Assembly (NCBI GenBank): GCA_034112445.1
Contig: JAWUVI010000014.1
Span: 124,001-188,000, forward strand
Direction: 5' to 3'
From: Pelagadaptatus sp034112445
Lineage (GTDB): Bacteria; Pseudomonadota; Gammaproteobacteria; Pseudomonadales; Cellvibrionaceae
DNA: 64,000 bases
The notes under the pieces are model-generated. The model was not told the DNA's origin. It did not search any database and saw only the letters and a program-made list of their open reading frames with translations. Shown here in pieces: positions 24,164 through 32,983 of the stretch (within the stretch, counting starts at the first letter, position 1; the number at the start of each line of letters is the position of its first letter). Position numbers and translations under genes: made by a program.

Positions 24164-24469
24164 ATGGGAATCCAATCTCATTTTTCTGAAGATGGACAAG
24201 AGTTAATTATTTCGATTCAAGGACGGTTCGATTTTAGCGCACATCAAAACTTTCGTAATAGCTACGAGTCTGTTGAAGGTACTCCGAGTGTTTATAATAT
24301 AGACATGAATGAAACTACTTATCTGGATAGTTCGGCGCTTGGGATGCTACTTTTATTGCGTGACCATGCGGGTGGTAACTCTTCTAATATCAAAATCATA
24401 AATTGCAGTGCTGATGTCAAAAAGATCCTTACTATTTCCAATTTTGAGCAGCTATTTACTATCCAATAG
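24164..24469 (+). CDS. hsbA: Anti-anti-sigma factor HsbA (STAS domain)
   Basis: A 101-residue STAS domain protein. The phosphorylation site is in TTYLDSSALGMLLLL, with Ser56 at the same residue number I recall for HsbA of P. aeruginosa. HsbA is phosphorylated and dephosphorylated by HsbR. In P. aeruginosa the unphosphorylated form binds the anti-sigma factor FlgM, freeing FliA and promoting swimming, while the phosphorylated form favours the diguanylate cyclase HsbD and biofilm. FliA is encoded in this window; FlgM and HsbD are not. Gene order hsbA-hsbR-hptB-fliK supports the call. Confidence 0.85.
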   Translation: MGIQSHFSEDGQELIISIQGRFDFSAHQNFRNSYESVEGTPSVYNIDMNETTYLDSSALGMLLLLRDHAGGNSSNIKIINCSADVKKILTISNFEQLFTIQ

Positions 24470-24482
24470 CTGCTCTACTTTT
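24446..24482 (+). terminator. Strong hairpin over the hsbA stop codon
   Basis: Perfect 11-base-pair stem GAGCAGCTATT (24446-24456) / AATAGCTGCTC (24465-24475) with an 8-base loop. The hsbA stop TAG is within the right arm. It is followed by TACTTTTG, only four T, so it may be an attenuator or an mRNA-stability hairpin rather than a full terminator. Confidence 0.6.
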
Positions 24483-24569
24483 GCTTGAATAGTCTACACT
24501 CTTAGCTGAAGCTATTTACCTTTTATGTTTATATTAGTAGGGGTGTAGAGCGTTATATCGTTCTCAGAT

Positions 24570-26279
24570 ATGAAAGAATCCTCAGTATTAAAAGTGCTTA
24601 TTGCCGATGACACTGATAGTGATCGTCTTATTCTTGAGTCTATTGTCAAAAAAGAAGGCCATATTACCATTAGTGTTGCTAATGGCGTACAAGCTGTTGA
24701 GGCGTATGAGGCCGAACATCCAGATATAGTATTGATGGATGCACTAATGCCAGAGTTAGATGGTTTTGGTGCCGCGAGGCAAATTAAAGCGCTGGCAGGT
24801 GAAGAACTAGTCCCTATTATTTTCTTAACTTCTCTCAATGATGCTGAATCCCTAGTGAAATGCTTGGATGCTGGCGGAGATGATTTTCTTTCAAAGCCTT
24901 ACAATCGCTTTATTCTACAAGCTAAAATCAAAGCGTTTTCTCGTATGCGAGATATGAATATCACAATGCAAGATCAGCGTGATCAAATCTCAGTTTATAA
25001 TAATCAATTACTTCAAGAGCAGTCGGTAGCTAAACACGTATTTGATAATATTGCTCATACCGGTTGCTTAGACGCGAGCAATGTTAATTACTTGTTATCG
25101 CCTCTAGCTGTATTTAATGGCGATATCATTGTTGCTGCCATGCGTCCATCGGGTGGTATGTTGGTGTTATTAGGTGATTTTACCGGACACGGATTGCCAG
25201 CAGCAATTGGTGCCATGCCATTAGCCTCGGTTTTTTACGGCATGGTGCAAAAAGGTTTCTCGATGGTAGATATCCTGCGAGAAATCAATCAGAAGTTAAA
25301 ACAAATTTTGCCTCTCGGGGTTTTTTGCTGTGCCGGAATGGTTGATTTTGACTTTACGAAAAAACGCGTAAAAATATGGAATGGCGGCTTGCCAGATTGC
25401 TTCATCTATCACGCAGAGAGCAAAGAGCTTCAAATGGTGAAGTCGACTCATTTGCCCTTGGGTGTCCTCGATGATAATTCGTTTAATGATGATTATGAAA
25501 CCGTTGAAATGTTAGATGGTGATCGTTTGTTTGTTTGGTCGGATGGCATTATTGAGTCACGTAACAAGAACGATGAAATGTTTGGTGAGGATCGTCTAAA
25601 GAACATCTTCACTAACAATGAATATCCCGATGGATTGTTTGAATCTATTGTAGACAACGTACAGCTCTTTCTAGGTATGGAATCTCGTGATGATGACGTA
25701 TCTATGATTGAACTTAAAATGGTTCCTCAAGACTCCGTAATAACGAAAGCTAAAAATTTAGTACATAATAGGTCTGTAGGTTTAGTTGAATGGGCTATGA
25801 CGTTAGAGCTAGAGCCAAGTACTTTTCGAATATTTGATCCGTTGCCTTTACTGCTTAACATATTGGTTGAGGTTCCTGGTTTACGCCGTTATAGCGGTGA
25901 ATTGTATTCTATTTTGGCGGAGCTCTATTCCAATGCTTTAGAACATGGAGTTTTGGCACTAGATTCAAGTTGGAAGCAGTCGGGTGAGGGTTTTTCTAAA
26001 TATTATGAAGAGCGAGAGTCACGATTGGCGCAGTTAATAGATGGCTTTGTACATATACATCTATCGCATAAAATTGATGATAGTGGCGGCAAACTCTTGA
26101 TTAGAATGACGGACTCGGGTGATGGATTTGATGTTGCTGGTACGCCCAGTGAATTATTAGCTAATAATGTAATGAATAGTGGACGTGGTATTCCTCTGGT
26201 GAAATCTGTGTGTGAGTCGGTAGAGTACAATTCAATAGGCAACCAAGTAGATGCTATTTTTGTCTGGCAAGAAGAGTAG
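24570..26279 (+). CDS. hsbR: HsbR: receiver, PP2C phosphatase and anti-sigma kinase-like protein
   Basis: A 569-residue protein with three domains: a receiver (residues 1-125, Asp57 in VLMDALMPELDG), a SpoIIE/PP2C-type phosphatase (about 165-390; GDFTGHGLPAAIG, FVWSDGIIES, ESRDDDVSMIEL), and a C-terminal HATPase_c-like anti-sigma kinase domain (about 420-565; ILAELYSNALEHGV, MTDSGDGFD, SGRGIPLVKS). In P. aeruginosa HsbR receives phosphate from HptB and controls HsbA phosphorylation. No ribosome-binding site is evident before ATG 24570. It lies between hsbA and hptB. Confidence 0.88.
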   Translation: MKESSVLKVLIADDTDSDRLILESIVKKEGHITISVANGVQAVEAYEAEHPDIVLMDALMPELDGFGAARQIKALAGEELVPIIFLTSLNDAESLVKCLDAGGDDFLSKPYNRFILQAKIKAFSRMRDMNITMQDQRDQISVYNNQLLQEQSVAKHVFDNIAHTGCLDASNVNYLLSPLAVFNGDIIVAAMRPSGGMLVLLGDFTGHGLPAAIGAMPLASVFYGMVQKGFSMVDILREINQKLKQILPLGVFCCAGMVDFDFTKKRVKIWNGGLPDCFIYHAESKELQMVKSTHLPLGVLDDNSFNDDYETVEMLDGDRLFVWSDGIIESRNKNDEMFGEDRLKNIFTNNEYPDGLFESIVDNVQLFLGMESRDDDVSMIELKMVPQDSVITKAKNLVHNRSVGLVEWAMTLELEPSTFRIFDPLPLLLNILVEVPGLRRYSGELYSILAELYSNALEHGVLALDSSWKQSGEGFSKYYEERESRLAQLIDGFVHIHLSHKIDDSGGKLLIRMTDSGDGFDVAGTPSELLANNVMNSGRGIPLVKSVCESVEYNSIGNQVDAIFVWQEE

Positions 26280-26353
26280 GGATAGCACAGGTTATAATGA
26301 TCACTAGTGTTAGCGTATTTATAAACAGTATCGTTTTTTAATAAGGATTTCAG

Positions 26354-26689
26354 ATGCCTGAAGCAGTAGATCTAGACACATTGACTATGTTGAAAGATAT
26401 TATGGAGGATGAGTTTGATCTGCTCATCGAAACATTTATTGATGACGCAAAAGTTCGAATCCCCCAATTAAAAAAACAACTAGCGGAAGGCGAACACGAT
26501 GAGCTTATGAGAAATGCTCATAGTTTGAAAGGTAGCAGCAGTAATTTAGGTGCTATTCCATTTTCTGAAAAGTGCATGAAAGTTGAGTCGCAAGCCAAAG
26601 AAGGAAACCTCAATGGTTTGGAGGGTGCTTTGTCAGATATTGAGCAAGAGTTCAATCTGGTAGAAAGTGCGCTGAAAGAACTTATTTAA
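26354..26689 (+). CDS. hptB: Histidine phosphotransfer protein HptB
   Basis: A 111-residue four-helix Hpt domain with the phospho-His56 in MRNAHSLKGSSSNLGA. In Pseudomonas HptB collects phosphate from several hybrid kinases and passes it to HsbR, linking the Gac/biofilm decision to flagellar gene expression. ATG 26354 has AAGGA 8 or so bases upstream. It is the last gene of the hsb set and is followed by the sigma-54 promoter of fliK. Confidence 0.85.
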   Translation: MPEAVDLDTLTMLKDIMEDEFDLLIETFIDDAKVRIPQLKKQLAEGEHDELMRNAHSLKGSSSNLGAIPFSEKCMKVESQAKEGNLNGLEGALSDIEQEFNLVESALKELI

Positions 26690-26725
26690 CTCGTTTATCA
26701 AATAATTCCCCGCCTATTTTAATCT

Positions 26726-26741
26726 TGGCATTTCATTTGCA
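26726..26741 (+). promoter_or_regulatory. Sigma-54 promoter of fliK
   Basis: TGGCAT-N5-TTGCA, identical in its conserved parts to the fleSR promoter motif and with correct spacing. The predicted start is near 26753, giving a leader of about 70 bases that contains a hairpin. Confidence 0.88.
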
Positions 26742-26774
26742 TTTATCTCTAAAGGTGATGTTCGATACATCAAA

Positions 26775-26794
26775 AGCGGCCATAGATTGCCGCT
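26775..26794 (+). other. Hairpin in the fliK 5' leader
   Basis: Stem AGCGGC (26775-26780) / GCCGCT (26789-26794) with loop CATAGATT, followed by CTTTAG. It lies between the predicted sigma-54 start and the fliK ribosome-binding site (GAGAG near 26812). It could be a weak terminator of the hptB transcript or a leader structure. Confidence 0.45.
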
Positions 26795-26824
26795 CTTTAG
26801 TAATGTTTTAATGAGAGATCTGAG

Positions 26825-28315
26825 ATGAATAATTATCAGCCTGCAACTGCGGTCAGCACCTTATTGAGCCTTGATTTAGGCCGAAATAGTCAATCGCTGA
26901 ATAGAAATGTAAGGCAACCTGATTCTAGTAATGAGTTCGGTCGAGTAATGGCTGATCAAACTGAATCGAGGTCTCATCCAAAACTGAGTTCATCGCAAGA
27001 TAAAGTGGATCATTCTAGGGATCATCATCAAGATGATAATGAGCCTTCTGTAGCAAAAAACTCAAAGAGCAATAAGTCTCAGGTCAGTGATTCTAAGCAA
27101 GACGCAGATGGTCCTACTAACGATAAATCGATTAAAAGTACAGACACAGTTACATCTGTAAATGACTCTTCTGCTTCAGGCCTGTCTTTGAATGAAGATG
27201 ATCCACATGCTGCTACCGAGCTTGGAGAGAGTGTTGAAGGTTCAAATGACGATCTGTTGGTGACCGATGATGTTCTTGAGCTCTCTATAGATGAGCAAGA
27301 TGAAGAGACACAATTATTTGATGGCGGGGGTTCAGTAGCTTTGTCAGAAACAGATAGCACTCTACAAGAGCCTGTTACACAGAAGGTGGCACAGTCAGAA
27401 GTCGATAATAATGATGTGGCCTTAGCAGAAGATGTCATTGATGAAGCAGGATTGCTGGGTGCGTCTCAGGAGACTTTGCTGAAAACCTCGGAGGAAGCCG
27501 CTAAACCTGCAGGGCAAGAACGAGTAATTTCTGAGAATTTACCTTTTCGGCAGAGAAATATAGGTACATCAAGTGCTTCTGCAAGCCTAAGCCTTGCTAA
27601 GGGTGATGCGATTGACGTGTCAGATAAAAACACTATTGAATTGGGTGTACATAAAAAAAATGACTCAGTAGCTATTACCAGTGATATTAAGCCTGGTGTT
27701 GCAAAGCAAATGAGTAATTTAATTGCCAGCCTGACGGGAGGGCAGTCGGCTGTAAATGCAGATCAAATATTCAAAGAGGTAGCGAGTCGAGGGGAGTTAG
27801 GTCAGCAGCGAGGAGGAGTTACTGCGATGTCGAGTCTTGCGGGACCGGCTAATACTTTGAGGTCGCCAGGTTTGCCGGCTCAAGTATCTATATTACAAGA
27901 ACAAGTTAAAGCCGGGGTTGGCCAGCCAAAATGGCAAACTGCGATTGCAGAGCGTATTGCCTTCATGTCATCTCAGAAAATAACGTCAGCTGAAATAAGG
28001 CTTGATCCTCCTGAGTTAGGCCCATTACAAGTTAAGGTGACCATCAATCAAGAGCAGGCGAGTGTAGCTTTTTCAAGTAATCATGCTCAGGTTCGTGAAG
28101 CGCTTGATCAAACCTCTTTTCGGTTAAGAGAAATGTTTAATAGCGAAGGTATTGATTTGGTCGATGTCGATGTGTCGGATCAATCATTATCTGGCCAATC
28201 TGATGCCGAGCGAGATTCAGAGTCAGATGGTAATTCTAATGACTCAGCTGATGAAGAGGTCGTGACTCAAATTGCGGTTAATACCTCGCAATCACTCGTT
28301 GATCATTTTGTTTGA
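26825..28315 (+). CDS. fliK: Flagellar hook-length control protein FliK
   Basis: A 496-residue FliK. The first about 330 residues are low-complexity, Ser/Asp/Glu-rich and poorly conserved, as is normal. The C-terminal Flg_hook domain is clear (about 360-450): WQTAIAERIAFM, AEIRLDPPELGPLQVKV and HAQVREALDQTSFRLREMF. FliK acts as the ruler that stops hook growth and switches export specificity at FlhB to filament substrates. It follows its own sigma-54 promoter. The long variable N-terminus means no paralogue call is possible from that part. Confidence 0.92.
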   Translation: MNNYQPATAVSTLLSLDLGRNSQSLNRNVRQPDSSNEFGRVMADQTESRSHPKLSSSQDKVDHSRDHHQDDNEPSVAKNSKSNKSQVSDSKQDADGPTNDKSIKSTDTVTSVNDSSASGLSLNEDDPHAATELGESVEGSNDDLLVTDDVLELSIDEQDEETQLFDGGGSVALSETDSTLQEPVTQKVAQSEVDNNDVALAEDVIDEAGLLGASQETLLKTSEEAAKPAGQERVISENLPFRQRNIGTSSASASLSLAKGDAIDVSDKNTIELGVHKKNDSVAITSDIKPGVAKQMSNLIASLTGGQSAVNADQIFKEVASRGELGQQRGGVTAMSSLAGPANTLRSPGLPAQVSILQEQVKAGVGQPKWQTAIAERIAFMSSQKITSAEIRLDPPELGPLQVKVTINQEQASVAFSSNHAQVREALDQTSFRLREMFNSEGIDLVDVDVSDQSLSGQSDAERDSESDGNSNDSADEEVVTQIAVNTSQSLVDHFV

Positions 28316-28475
28316 TGAATCTCTAGGTATTCTGATTTAAGTCAGCATTTACCCATTGTCTACCCTCACCAAATAAATTGTTTGTTGTTGAATTTATTCT
28401 TAGTCTAATCCTTTGGTAATGCTCTTTGCATTCCGTTTCTTCCGTGCTTTAATCATTACAGGTATATAGAGTTGC

Positions 28476-28491
28476 TGGCATGTCTTTTGCA
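28476..28491 (+). promoter_or_regulatory. Sigma-54 promoter of the fliL operon
   Basis: TGGCAT-N5-TTGCA with correct -24/-12 spacing, 38 bases before fliL. It probably drives fliLMNOPQR-flhB. Confidence 0.88.
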
Positions 28492-28528
28492 ATTCTTTAA
28501 ATTAATGGATGTTTGACGGATTTTTGAC

Positions 28529-29059
28529 ATGGCAGATGACGCTGAAAATAAAGAGCAGGAAGAAGGTGCAGGAGCTGGTGGCGGCAAGAAAAAGCTGATC
28601 ATAATGATTGTGCTTGGAATTGTGTTGATTGGTCTGTCTGTTGGCGGAACTTTATTTGCCTTGAAGATGACAGGCAGTGACCAGATTTCAACAGAAGAAG
28701 GTTTAGAAGGCTCTGAAGGAGAGGCTGAAGAAGTTCATAAACCTGCCATATATTACCCTCTCAAACCAACCATCATAGTTAATTTTAATGCCCGTGGTAA
28801 ACAGCGCTTTCTGCAAGCTGATATAAGTCTGATGGTACGTGATGACACTGTTGTGTCAGCGATAGAAGAGCACAGTACTATGTTACAGCACGGTTTATTG
28901 ATGTTGTTTAGCGGGCAAGATTATGGGGAGCTGCAAACCGCTGAGGGAAAAGAGTTATTAAGGCAAATGGCGTTAGCCGAAGTGCAGAAGTTGCTTGAGC
29001 AAGAAATTGGTCAAACAGGCGTTGAGCAGGTTCTCTTTACTAGTTTTGTTATGCAATAA
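28529..29059 (+). CDS. fliL: Flagellar basal body-associated protein FliL
   Basis: A 176-residue single-pass inner-membrane protein. A short Lys-rich cytoplasmic start is followed by a membrane helix at about residues 23-45 and a periplasmic FliL domain (KPTIIVNFNARGKQRFLQADI). FliL surrounds stator units and supports torque under load. ATG 28529 follows the sigma-54 promoter at 28476. The N-terminal Glu/Gly stretch is variable in the family. Confidence 0.93.
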   Translation: MADDAENKEQEEGAGAGGGKKKLIIMIVLGIVLIGLSVGGTLFALKMTGSDQISTEEGLEGSEGEAEEVHKPAIYYPLKPTIIVNFNARGKQRFLQADISLMVRDDTVVSAIEEHSTMLQHGLLMLFSGQDYGELQTAEGKELLRQMALAEVQKLLEQEIGQTGVEQVLFTSFVMQ

Positions 29060-29079
29060 ATTGATTAGGGATTAAATGA

Positions 29080-30120
29080 GTGCAGGATTTATTATCACAA
29101 GACGAAATTGATGCCTTATTACACGGTGTTGATGACGGCGATGTAGATACAGACTCCGATGATGAACCGGGTGGTATTAAAGCCTATGATCTGACGAGTC
29201 AAGATCGTATTGTTCGTGGGCGTATGCCTACACTTGAGATGATTAACGAACGATTTGCTCGTTATACTCGTATCAGCATGTTTAATTTGTTGCGCCGTAC
29301 TGCCGATGTGTCTGTTGGCGGTATCCAGATTCAAAAGTTTGGTGAATACGTACACACTCTTTACGTGCCCACAAGTTTAAATATGGTCAAATTCCGTCCG
29401 TTACGCGGTACGGCTTTGGTTATTATGGACGCTAAATTAGTTTTTAAATTAGTCGATAATTTCTTTGGTGGTGACGGTCGTCACGCAAAAATTGAAGGTC
29501 GTGAATTTACTCCGACTGAGCTACGCGTTGTGCAAATGGTTTTAGAGCAAGCATTTGTTGATTTAGCGGAGGCTTGGCGTGCTGTTATTCCGATTGATTT
29601 CGAATTTATAAACTCTGAAGTTAACCCATCTATGGCAAATATAGTAAGTCCAAGTGAAGTGGTTGTGGTGAGTACTTTTCATATTGAATTAGATGGTGGC
29701 GGTGGTGAGCTGCATATTACTATTCCTTATTCCATGATAGAGCCTATACGCGAAATGCTGGACGCTGGTTTGCAAAGTGATTCAGATGAGAGAGATGATC
29801 GGTGGATTCATGCGCTACGTAATGACATTATGGATGCAACCGTTAATTTAGAGTGCGAACTGGTGAGGCGAGACGTTTTGTTGAGAGACATTATGACTCT
29901 AAAAGAGGGAGATGTAATCCCTATTGAAATGCCAGAAAATAATATTGTTACGGCCAATGAAGTTCCAATGTTTCGGGTGAACTTAGGCCAGTCCGATGGT
30001 AATTTAGCATTAAAAGTAGTCGATATGGTTGATCGTTCAGGTGTTAAAAACTCTACTGTCTTAGACAGTATTAATAGTAAGAAACAAGCAGAAAGTGAGA
30101 AAGAGGCCAGCAATGAGTGA
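29080..30120 (+). CDS. fliM: Flagellar motor switch protein FliM
   Basis: A 346-residue switch protein. The N-terminal CheY-binding peptide is DLLSQDEIDALLHG. The middle CheC-like domain (TLEMINERFARYTRISMFNLLRR) binds FliG, and a C-terminal SpoA domain binds FliN. It receives CheY-P and reverses the motor. GTG 29080 with AGGG 9 bases upstream is the start; ATG 29076 is out of frame. The end overlaps fliN by 8 bases. The N-terminal peptide resembles repeats in the flagellar CheA. Confidence 0.97.
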   Translation: MQDLLSQDEIDALLHGVDDGDVDTDSDDEPGGIKAYDLTSQDRIVRGRMPTLEMINERFARYTRISMFNLLRRTADVSVGGIQIQKFGEYVHTLYVPTSLNMVKFRPLRGTALVIMDAKLVFKLVDNFFGGDGRHAKIEGREFTPTELRVVQMVLEQAFVDLAEAWRAVIPIDFEFINSEVNPSMANIVSPSEVVVVSTFHIELDGGGGELHITIPYSMIEPIREMLDAGLQSDSDERDDRWIHALRNDIMDATVNLECELVRRDVLLRDIMTLKEGDVIPIEMPENNIVTANEVPMFRVNLGQSDGNLALKVVDMVDRSGVKNSTVLDSINSKKQAESEKEASNE

Positions 30121-30556
30121 AGAAGATGATTTGACGAGTGGTGGTGAGGAAGGTGTCGAGCAAGATGCAATGGCTGATGAATGGGCAGCCGCTATGGCTG
30201 AATCAGGAGATGATGTGTCTGATGATCCTCTAGCAGACGCTAGTTCGGTTGAGTTAGAAGAATTTACTCCAAGTGGGGTTAATCCAGGTGAGGGTAACCC
30301 CGACTTAGATACTATATTGGATATTCCTGTCAGCATTGCCATGGAAGTAGGTTCTACAGCAATAACGATTAAAAACTTATTGCAACTGAATCAAGGCTCC
30401 GTCATTGAACTAGATCGTTTAGCCGGTGAGCCGTTAGACGTGTTGGTTAATGGAACATTGATTGCTCATGGTGAAGTGGTTGTGGTTAATGAAAAGTTTG
30501 GGATTCGCATGACGGATGTAATCAGTCCTTCAGAACGTATTAAACGCTTGCGGTAA
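30113..30556 (+). CDS. fliN: Flagellar motor switch protein FliN
   Basis: A 147-residue protein. An acidic N-terminal extension of about 65 residues precedes the SpoA domain (LDTILDIPVSIAMEVGSTAI, then LLQLNQGSVIELDRLAGEPL), ending near IRMTDVISPSERIKRLR. FliN forms the lower C-ring with FliM and binds FliH to bring export cargo. I use ATG 30113, with AAGAGG 7 bases upstream, rather than the in-frame GTG at 30095. It overlaps fliM by 8 bases. Confidence 0.96.
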   Translation: MSEEDDLTSGGEEGVEQDAMADEWAAAMAESGDDVSDDPLADASSVELEEFTPSGVNPGEGNPDLDTILDIPVSIAMEVGSTAITIKNLLQLNQGSVIELDRLAGEPLDVLVNGTLIAHGEVVVVNEKFGIRMTDVISPSERIKRLR

Positions 30557-30562
30557 TATTAA

Positions 30563-31051
30563 GTGATTAAAATTCGCCTACTGAGTTTGTTATTCTTATT
30601 AGTAATTTTTTCTGTTGAGTGTTTTAGTCAAACGTCAACAGATCAAAATACCACTGAGGCATCTGTTAAAAATCAAATCATTGCTAATCAAATTGCAGTG
30701 AATAAGTCATCTCAAGTTGTATCACCAACAACTAATTTAACGCAGGTTTTTTTAGGGTTAATTTTTGTCTTGGGTTTGGTATTTGCGTTGGCTTGGGTGT
30801 TAAAAAAAGTTGGCCGTGGTTCTTTTATTAGCGGTCAGCATATTAAATTACTGGCTTCAATGCCGCTTGGTACGAGAGAAAGAATTGCATTAATTGAGGT
30901 GGGCGGTAAGCAGTTGTTGTTAGGGGTTACCTCGAATAATATTAATACCTTGCATGCTTTTGACGAGCCTGTTGTTGATGCAGTGGTAAATAAAGAATTG
31001 TCAGAGTTTGGAAAAAAAATAAAAGATATCATATCCAGTAATGAGAATTAA
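30563..31051 (+). CDS. fliO: Flagellar biosynthetic protein FliO
   Basis: A 162-residue membrane protein with an N-terminal hydrophobic signal-like segment (residues 4-22), a short polar region, a second membrane helix at about 53-73 (FLGLIFVLGLVFALAWVLKK), and the cytoplasmic FliO domain (GQHIKLLASMPLGTRERIALIEVGGKQLLLGV). FliO is a chaperone for assembling the FliP ring. The GTG start at 30563 lies 6 bases after the fliN stop. FliO is poorly conserved, but order and topology are decisive. Confidence 0.9.
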   Translation: MIKIRLLSLLFLLVIFSVECFSQTSTDQNTTEASVKNQIIANQIAVNKSSQVVSPTTNLTQVFLGLIFVLGLVFALAWVLKKVGRGSFISGQHIKLLASMPLGTRERIALIEVGGKQLLLGVTSNNINTLHAFDEPVVDAVVNKELSEFGKKIKDIISSNEN

Positions 31052-31053
31052 AC

Positions 31054-31902
31054 GTGCCTTTAAACTTTATCTACGCGTCATCAAATGTGATCAAAATACT
31101 GTTGCTACTGGCTTTGCTTCTTGTTCCTGAACTTGGCTTTGCTCAAGAAGCTGGGTCTACAACCCCTGCAGCCTCCTCGTTAACTTCGACACCAATCTCT
31201 GCTCCAATGATACCTTTAAAGGGGATTCCAGGGTTGCCGGCAATGACGGTGCAGACCAATGCCGATGGCAGTCAAGATTATACGGTGACACTACAAATAC
31301 TCGCCATCATGACGACGCTGACTTTATTGCCAGCATTATTAATGATGATGACATCATTTACTCGAATTATAATTGTGTTTGCCATCTTGCGACAAGCGTT
31401 GGGATTACAGCAGTCGCCATCGAATCAAATACTCATTGGTTTGGCCATGTTCTTGACCTTTTTTATTATGGCTCCGGTATTCGAACGTGTGAATGAAGAA
31501 GCGTTGCAGCCCTATATTAATGAAACAGTTACCGCTCAAGAAGCTGTTAAGTTAGCGGCTGAACCTTTTCATGTTTTTATGCTGAGTCAAACCCGAGAGT
31601 CTGATCTGAGCTTGTTTATGGAAATAGCTGATAATAATCAAATTCAAACACCCCAAGATGTACCTTTTAATATTCTTATTCCTGCCTTTGTTACATCTGA
31701 ATTAAAGACGGCATTTCAAATTGGTTTTATTATTTTTATCCCTTTTCTTGTTATTGATATTGTTGTGGCCAGTGTATTAATGGCAATGGGGATGATGATG
31801 TTGTCACCATTAATTATTTCATTGCCGTTCAAACTTATGTTGTTTGTGTTGGTTGACGGCTGGGTCATGGTTATGGGTACTTTAGCAGCAAGTTACGGCT
31901 GA
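31054..31902 (+). CDS. fliP: Flagellar export gate protein FliP
   Basis: A 282-residue protein with a cleavable signal peptide (hydrophobic residues 13-28, ending near ELGFAQ), which is characteristic of FliP. The core gate sequences follow: LLPALLMMMTSFTRIIIVFAILRQALGLQQ, given here as its two halves LLPALLMMMTSFTRI and VFAILRQALGLQQ, and a C-terminal helix hairpin. Five FliP form the core of the export channel with FliQ4 and FliR1. GTG 31054 begins 2 bases after fliO. Confidence 0.96.
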   Translation: MPLNFIYASSNVIKILLLLALLLVPELGFAQEAGSTTPAASSLTSTPISAPMIPLKGIPGLPAMTVQTNADGSQDYTVTLQILAIMTTLTLLPALLMMMTSFTRIIIVFAILRQALGLQQSPSNQILIGLAMFLTFFIMAPVFERVNEEALQPYINETVTAQEAVKLAAEPFHVFMLSQTRESDLSLFMEIADNNQIQTPQDVPFNILIPAFVTSELKTAFQIGFIIFIPFLVIDIVVASVLMAMGMMMLSPLIISLPFKLMLFVLVDGWVMVMGTLAASYG

Positions 31903-31930
31903 TTTATGCCGCTCAGACAGGAGGCTTTTT

Positions 31931-32200
31931 ATGGAACCTGAAGTTGCAATGGATTTAGTTGGCAACGCTTTTTACCTTACGGTATTGATGGTGGTGTTAA
32001 TTGTTCTGCCCAGTTTGATTGTGGGTTTGCTAGTGAGTATGTTTCAAGCGGCGACCCAAATTAATGAACAAACATTAAGCTTCTTACCAAGGCTAGTTAT
32101 TACCTTAGGAACTATCGCATACGCTGGTGGTTGGCTGATTTCAGAGTTTATGGAATTATTTAATAGTTTGTTTTTACAGATTCCACAATTAATTGGTTAA
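31931..32200 (+). CDS. fliQ: Flagellar export gate protein FliQ
   Basis: An 89-residue protein with two membrane helices joined by a short cytoplasmic turn (AATQINEQTLSFLPR), the normal FliQ size and layout. Four copies wind around the FliP/FliR core. A CAGGAGG ribosome-binding site precedes ATG 31931. fliR begins 3 bases after the stop. Confidence 0.96.
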   Translation: MEPEVAMDLVGNAFYLTVLMVVLIVLPSLIVGLLVSMFQAATQINEQTLSFLPRLVITLGTIAYAGGWLISEFMELFNSLFLQIPQLIG

Positions 32201-32203
32201 TGT

Positions 32204-32983
32204 ATGTGGGTTGTAACTGACGCGAATATTATGGAGTTCGTAGGTCGCTATGTTTGGCCTATGTTTCGTATTTCATCTTTATTCATGGCTATGCCTATCA
32301 TTGGAACTAAGATTGTTCCAAGTCGGGTGCGTATTGTTTTAGCCGTCATGATTTCAATATTAGTAACGCCACTGCTTCCACCTATGCCTGTCATTCCGCT
32401 TTTATCTTTACAGAGTTTAATGGTGGTCTTACAACAAATTGTTATTGGCGTCTCAATTGGTTTTTTCCTTCAAGTCCTTTTTCAAATATTTGTTTTAGCT
32501 GGACAGTTTATGGCGATGAAAATGGGGTTAGGTTTCGCGTCTATGAACGACCCTTCTAACGGTGTGACCGTAACTGTTTTATCACAATTTTATTTAATTA
32601 TTACCACTTTGTTATTTTTAAGTCTGAATGGGCACTTGGTTGTTATCGAGCTTATTGTTGGAAGTTTTACTACCTTGCCCATTTCACAGCATGGTTTATC
32701 TACGTCTGATTTTTGGGATATTGCGGCCAGTGGTAGCTGGCTATTCAGTAAAGCGTTATTGGTAGCAATGCCAGTATTGACAGCATTGTTGGTAGTCAAC
32801 CTAGCGTTTGGAGTTATGAGTCGAGTTGCGCCGCAGATGAATGTCTTTGCAGTGGGTTTCCCTATAACACTTCTTATGGGTTTGATTTTAATATATGTGA
32901 GCTTGAATACCGTAGTTCCAAATTTTATAAGTTTTGTTGATGAAGGCTTTAGTGTTGTGCACAGCCTATTGAGGATTCCTTAA
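32204..32983 (+). CDS. fliR: Flagellar export gate protein FliR
   Basis: A 259-residue polytopic membrane protein with about six hydrophobic segments and the family signature around GQFMAMKMGLGFASMNDP and VAPQMNVFAVGFP. It completes the FliPQR export gate and contacts FlhB. The stop codon overlaps the flhB start by one base (TAATG), a coupled arrangement. Confidence 0.96.
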   Translation: MWVVTDANIMEFVGRYVWPMFRISSLFMAMPIIGTKIVPSRVRIVLAVMISILVTPLLPPMPVIPLLSLQSLMVVLQQIVIGVSIGFFLQVLFQIFVLAGQFMAMKMGLGFASMNDPSNGVTVTVLSQFYLIITTLLFLSLNGHLVVIELIVGSFTTLPISQHGLSTSDFWDIAASGSWLFSKALLVAMPVLTALLVVNLAFGVMSRVAPQMNVFAVGFPITLLMGLILIYVSLNTVVPNFISFVDEGFSVVHSLLRIP

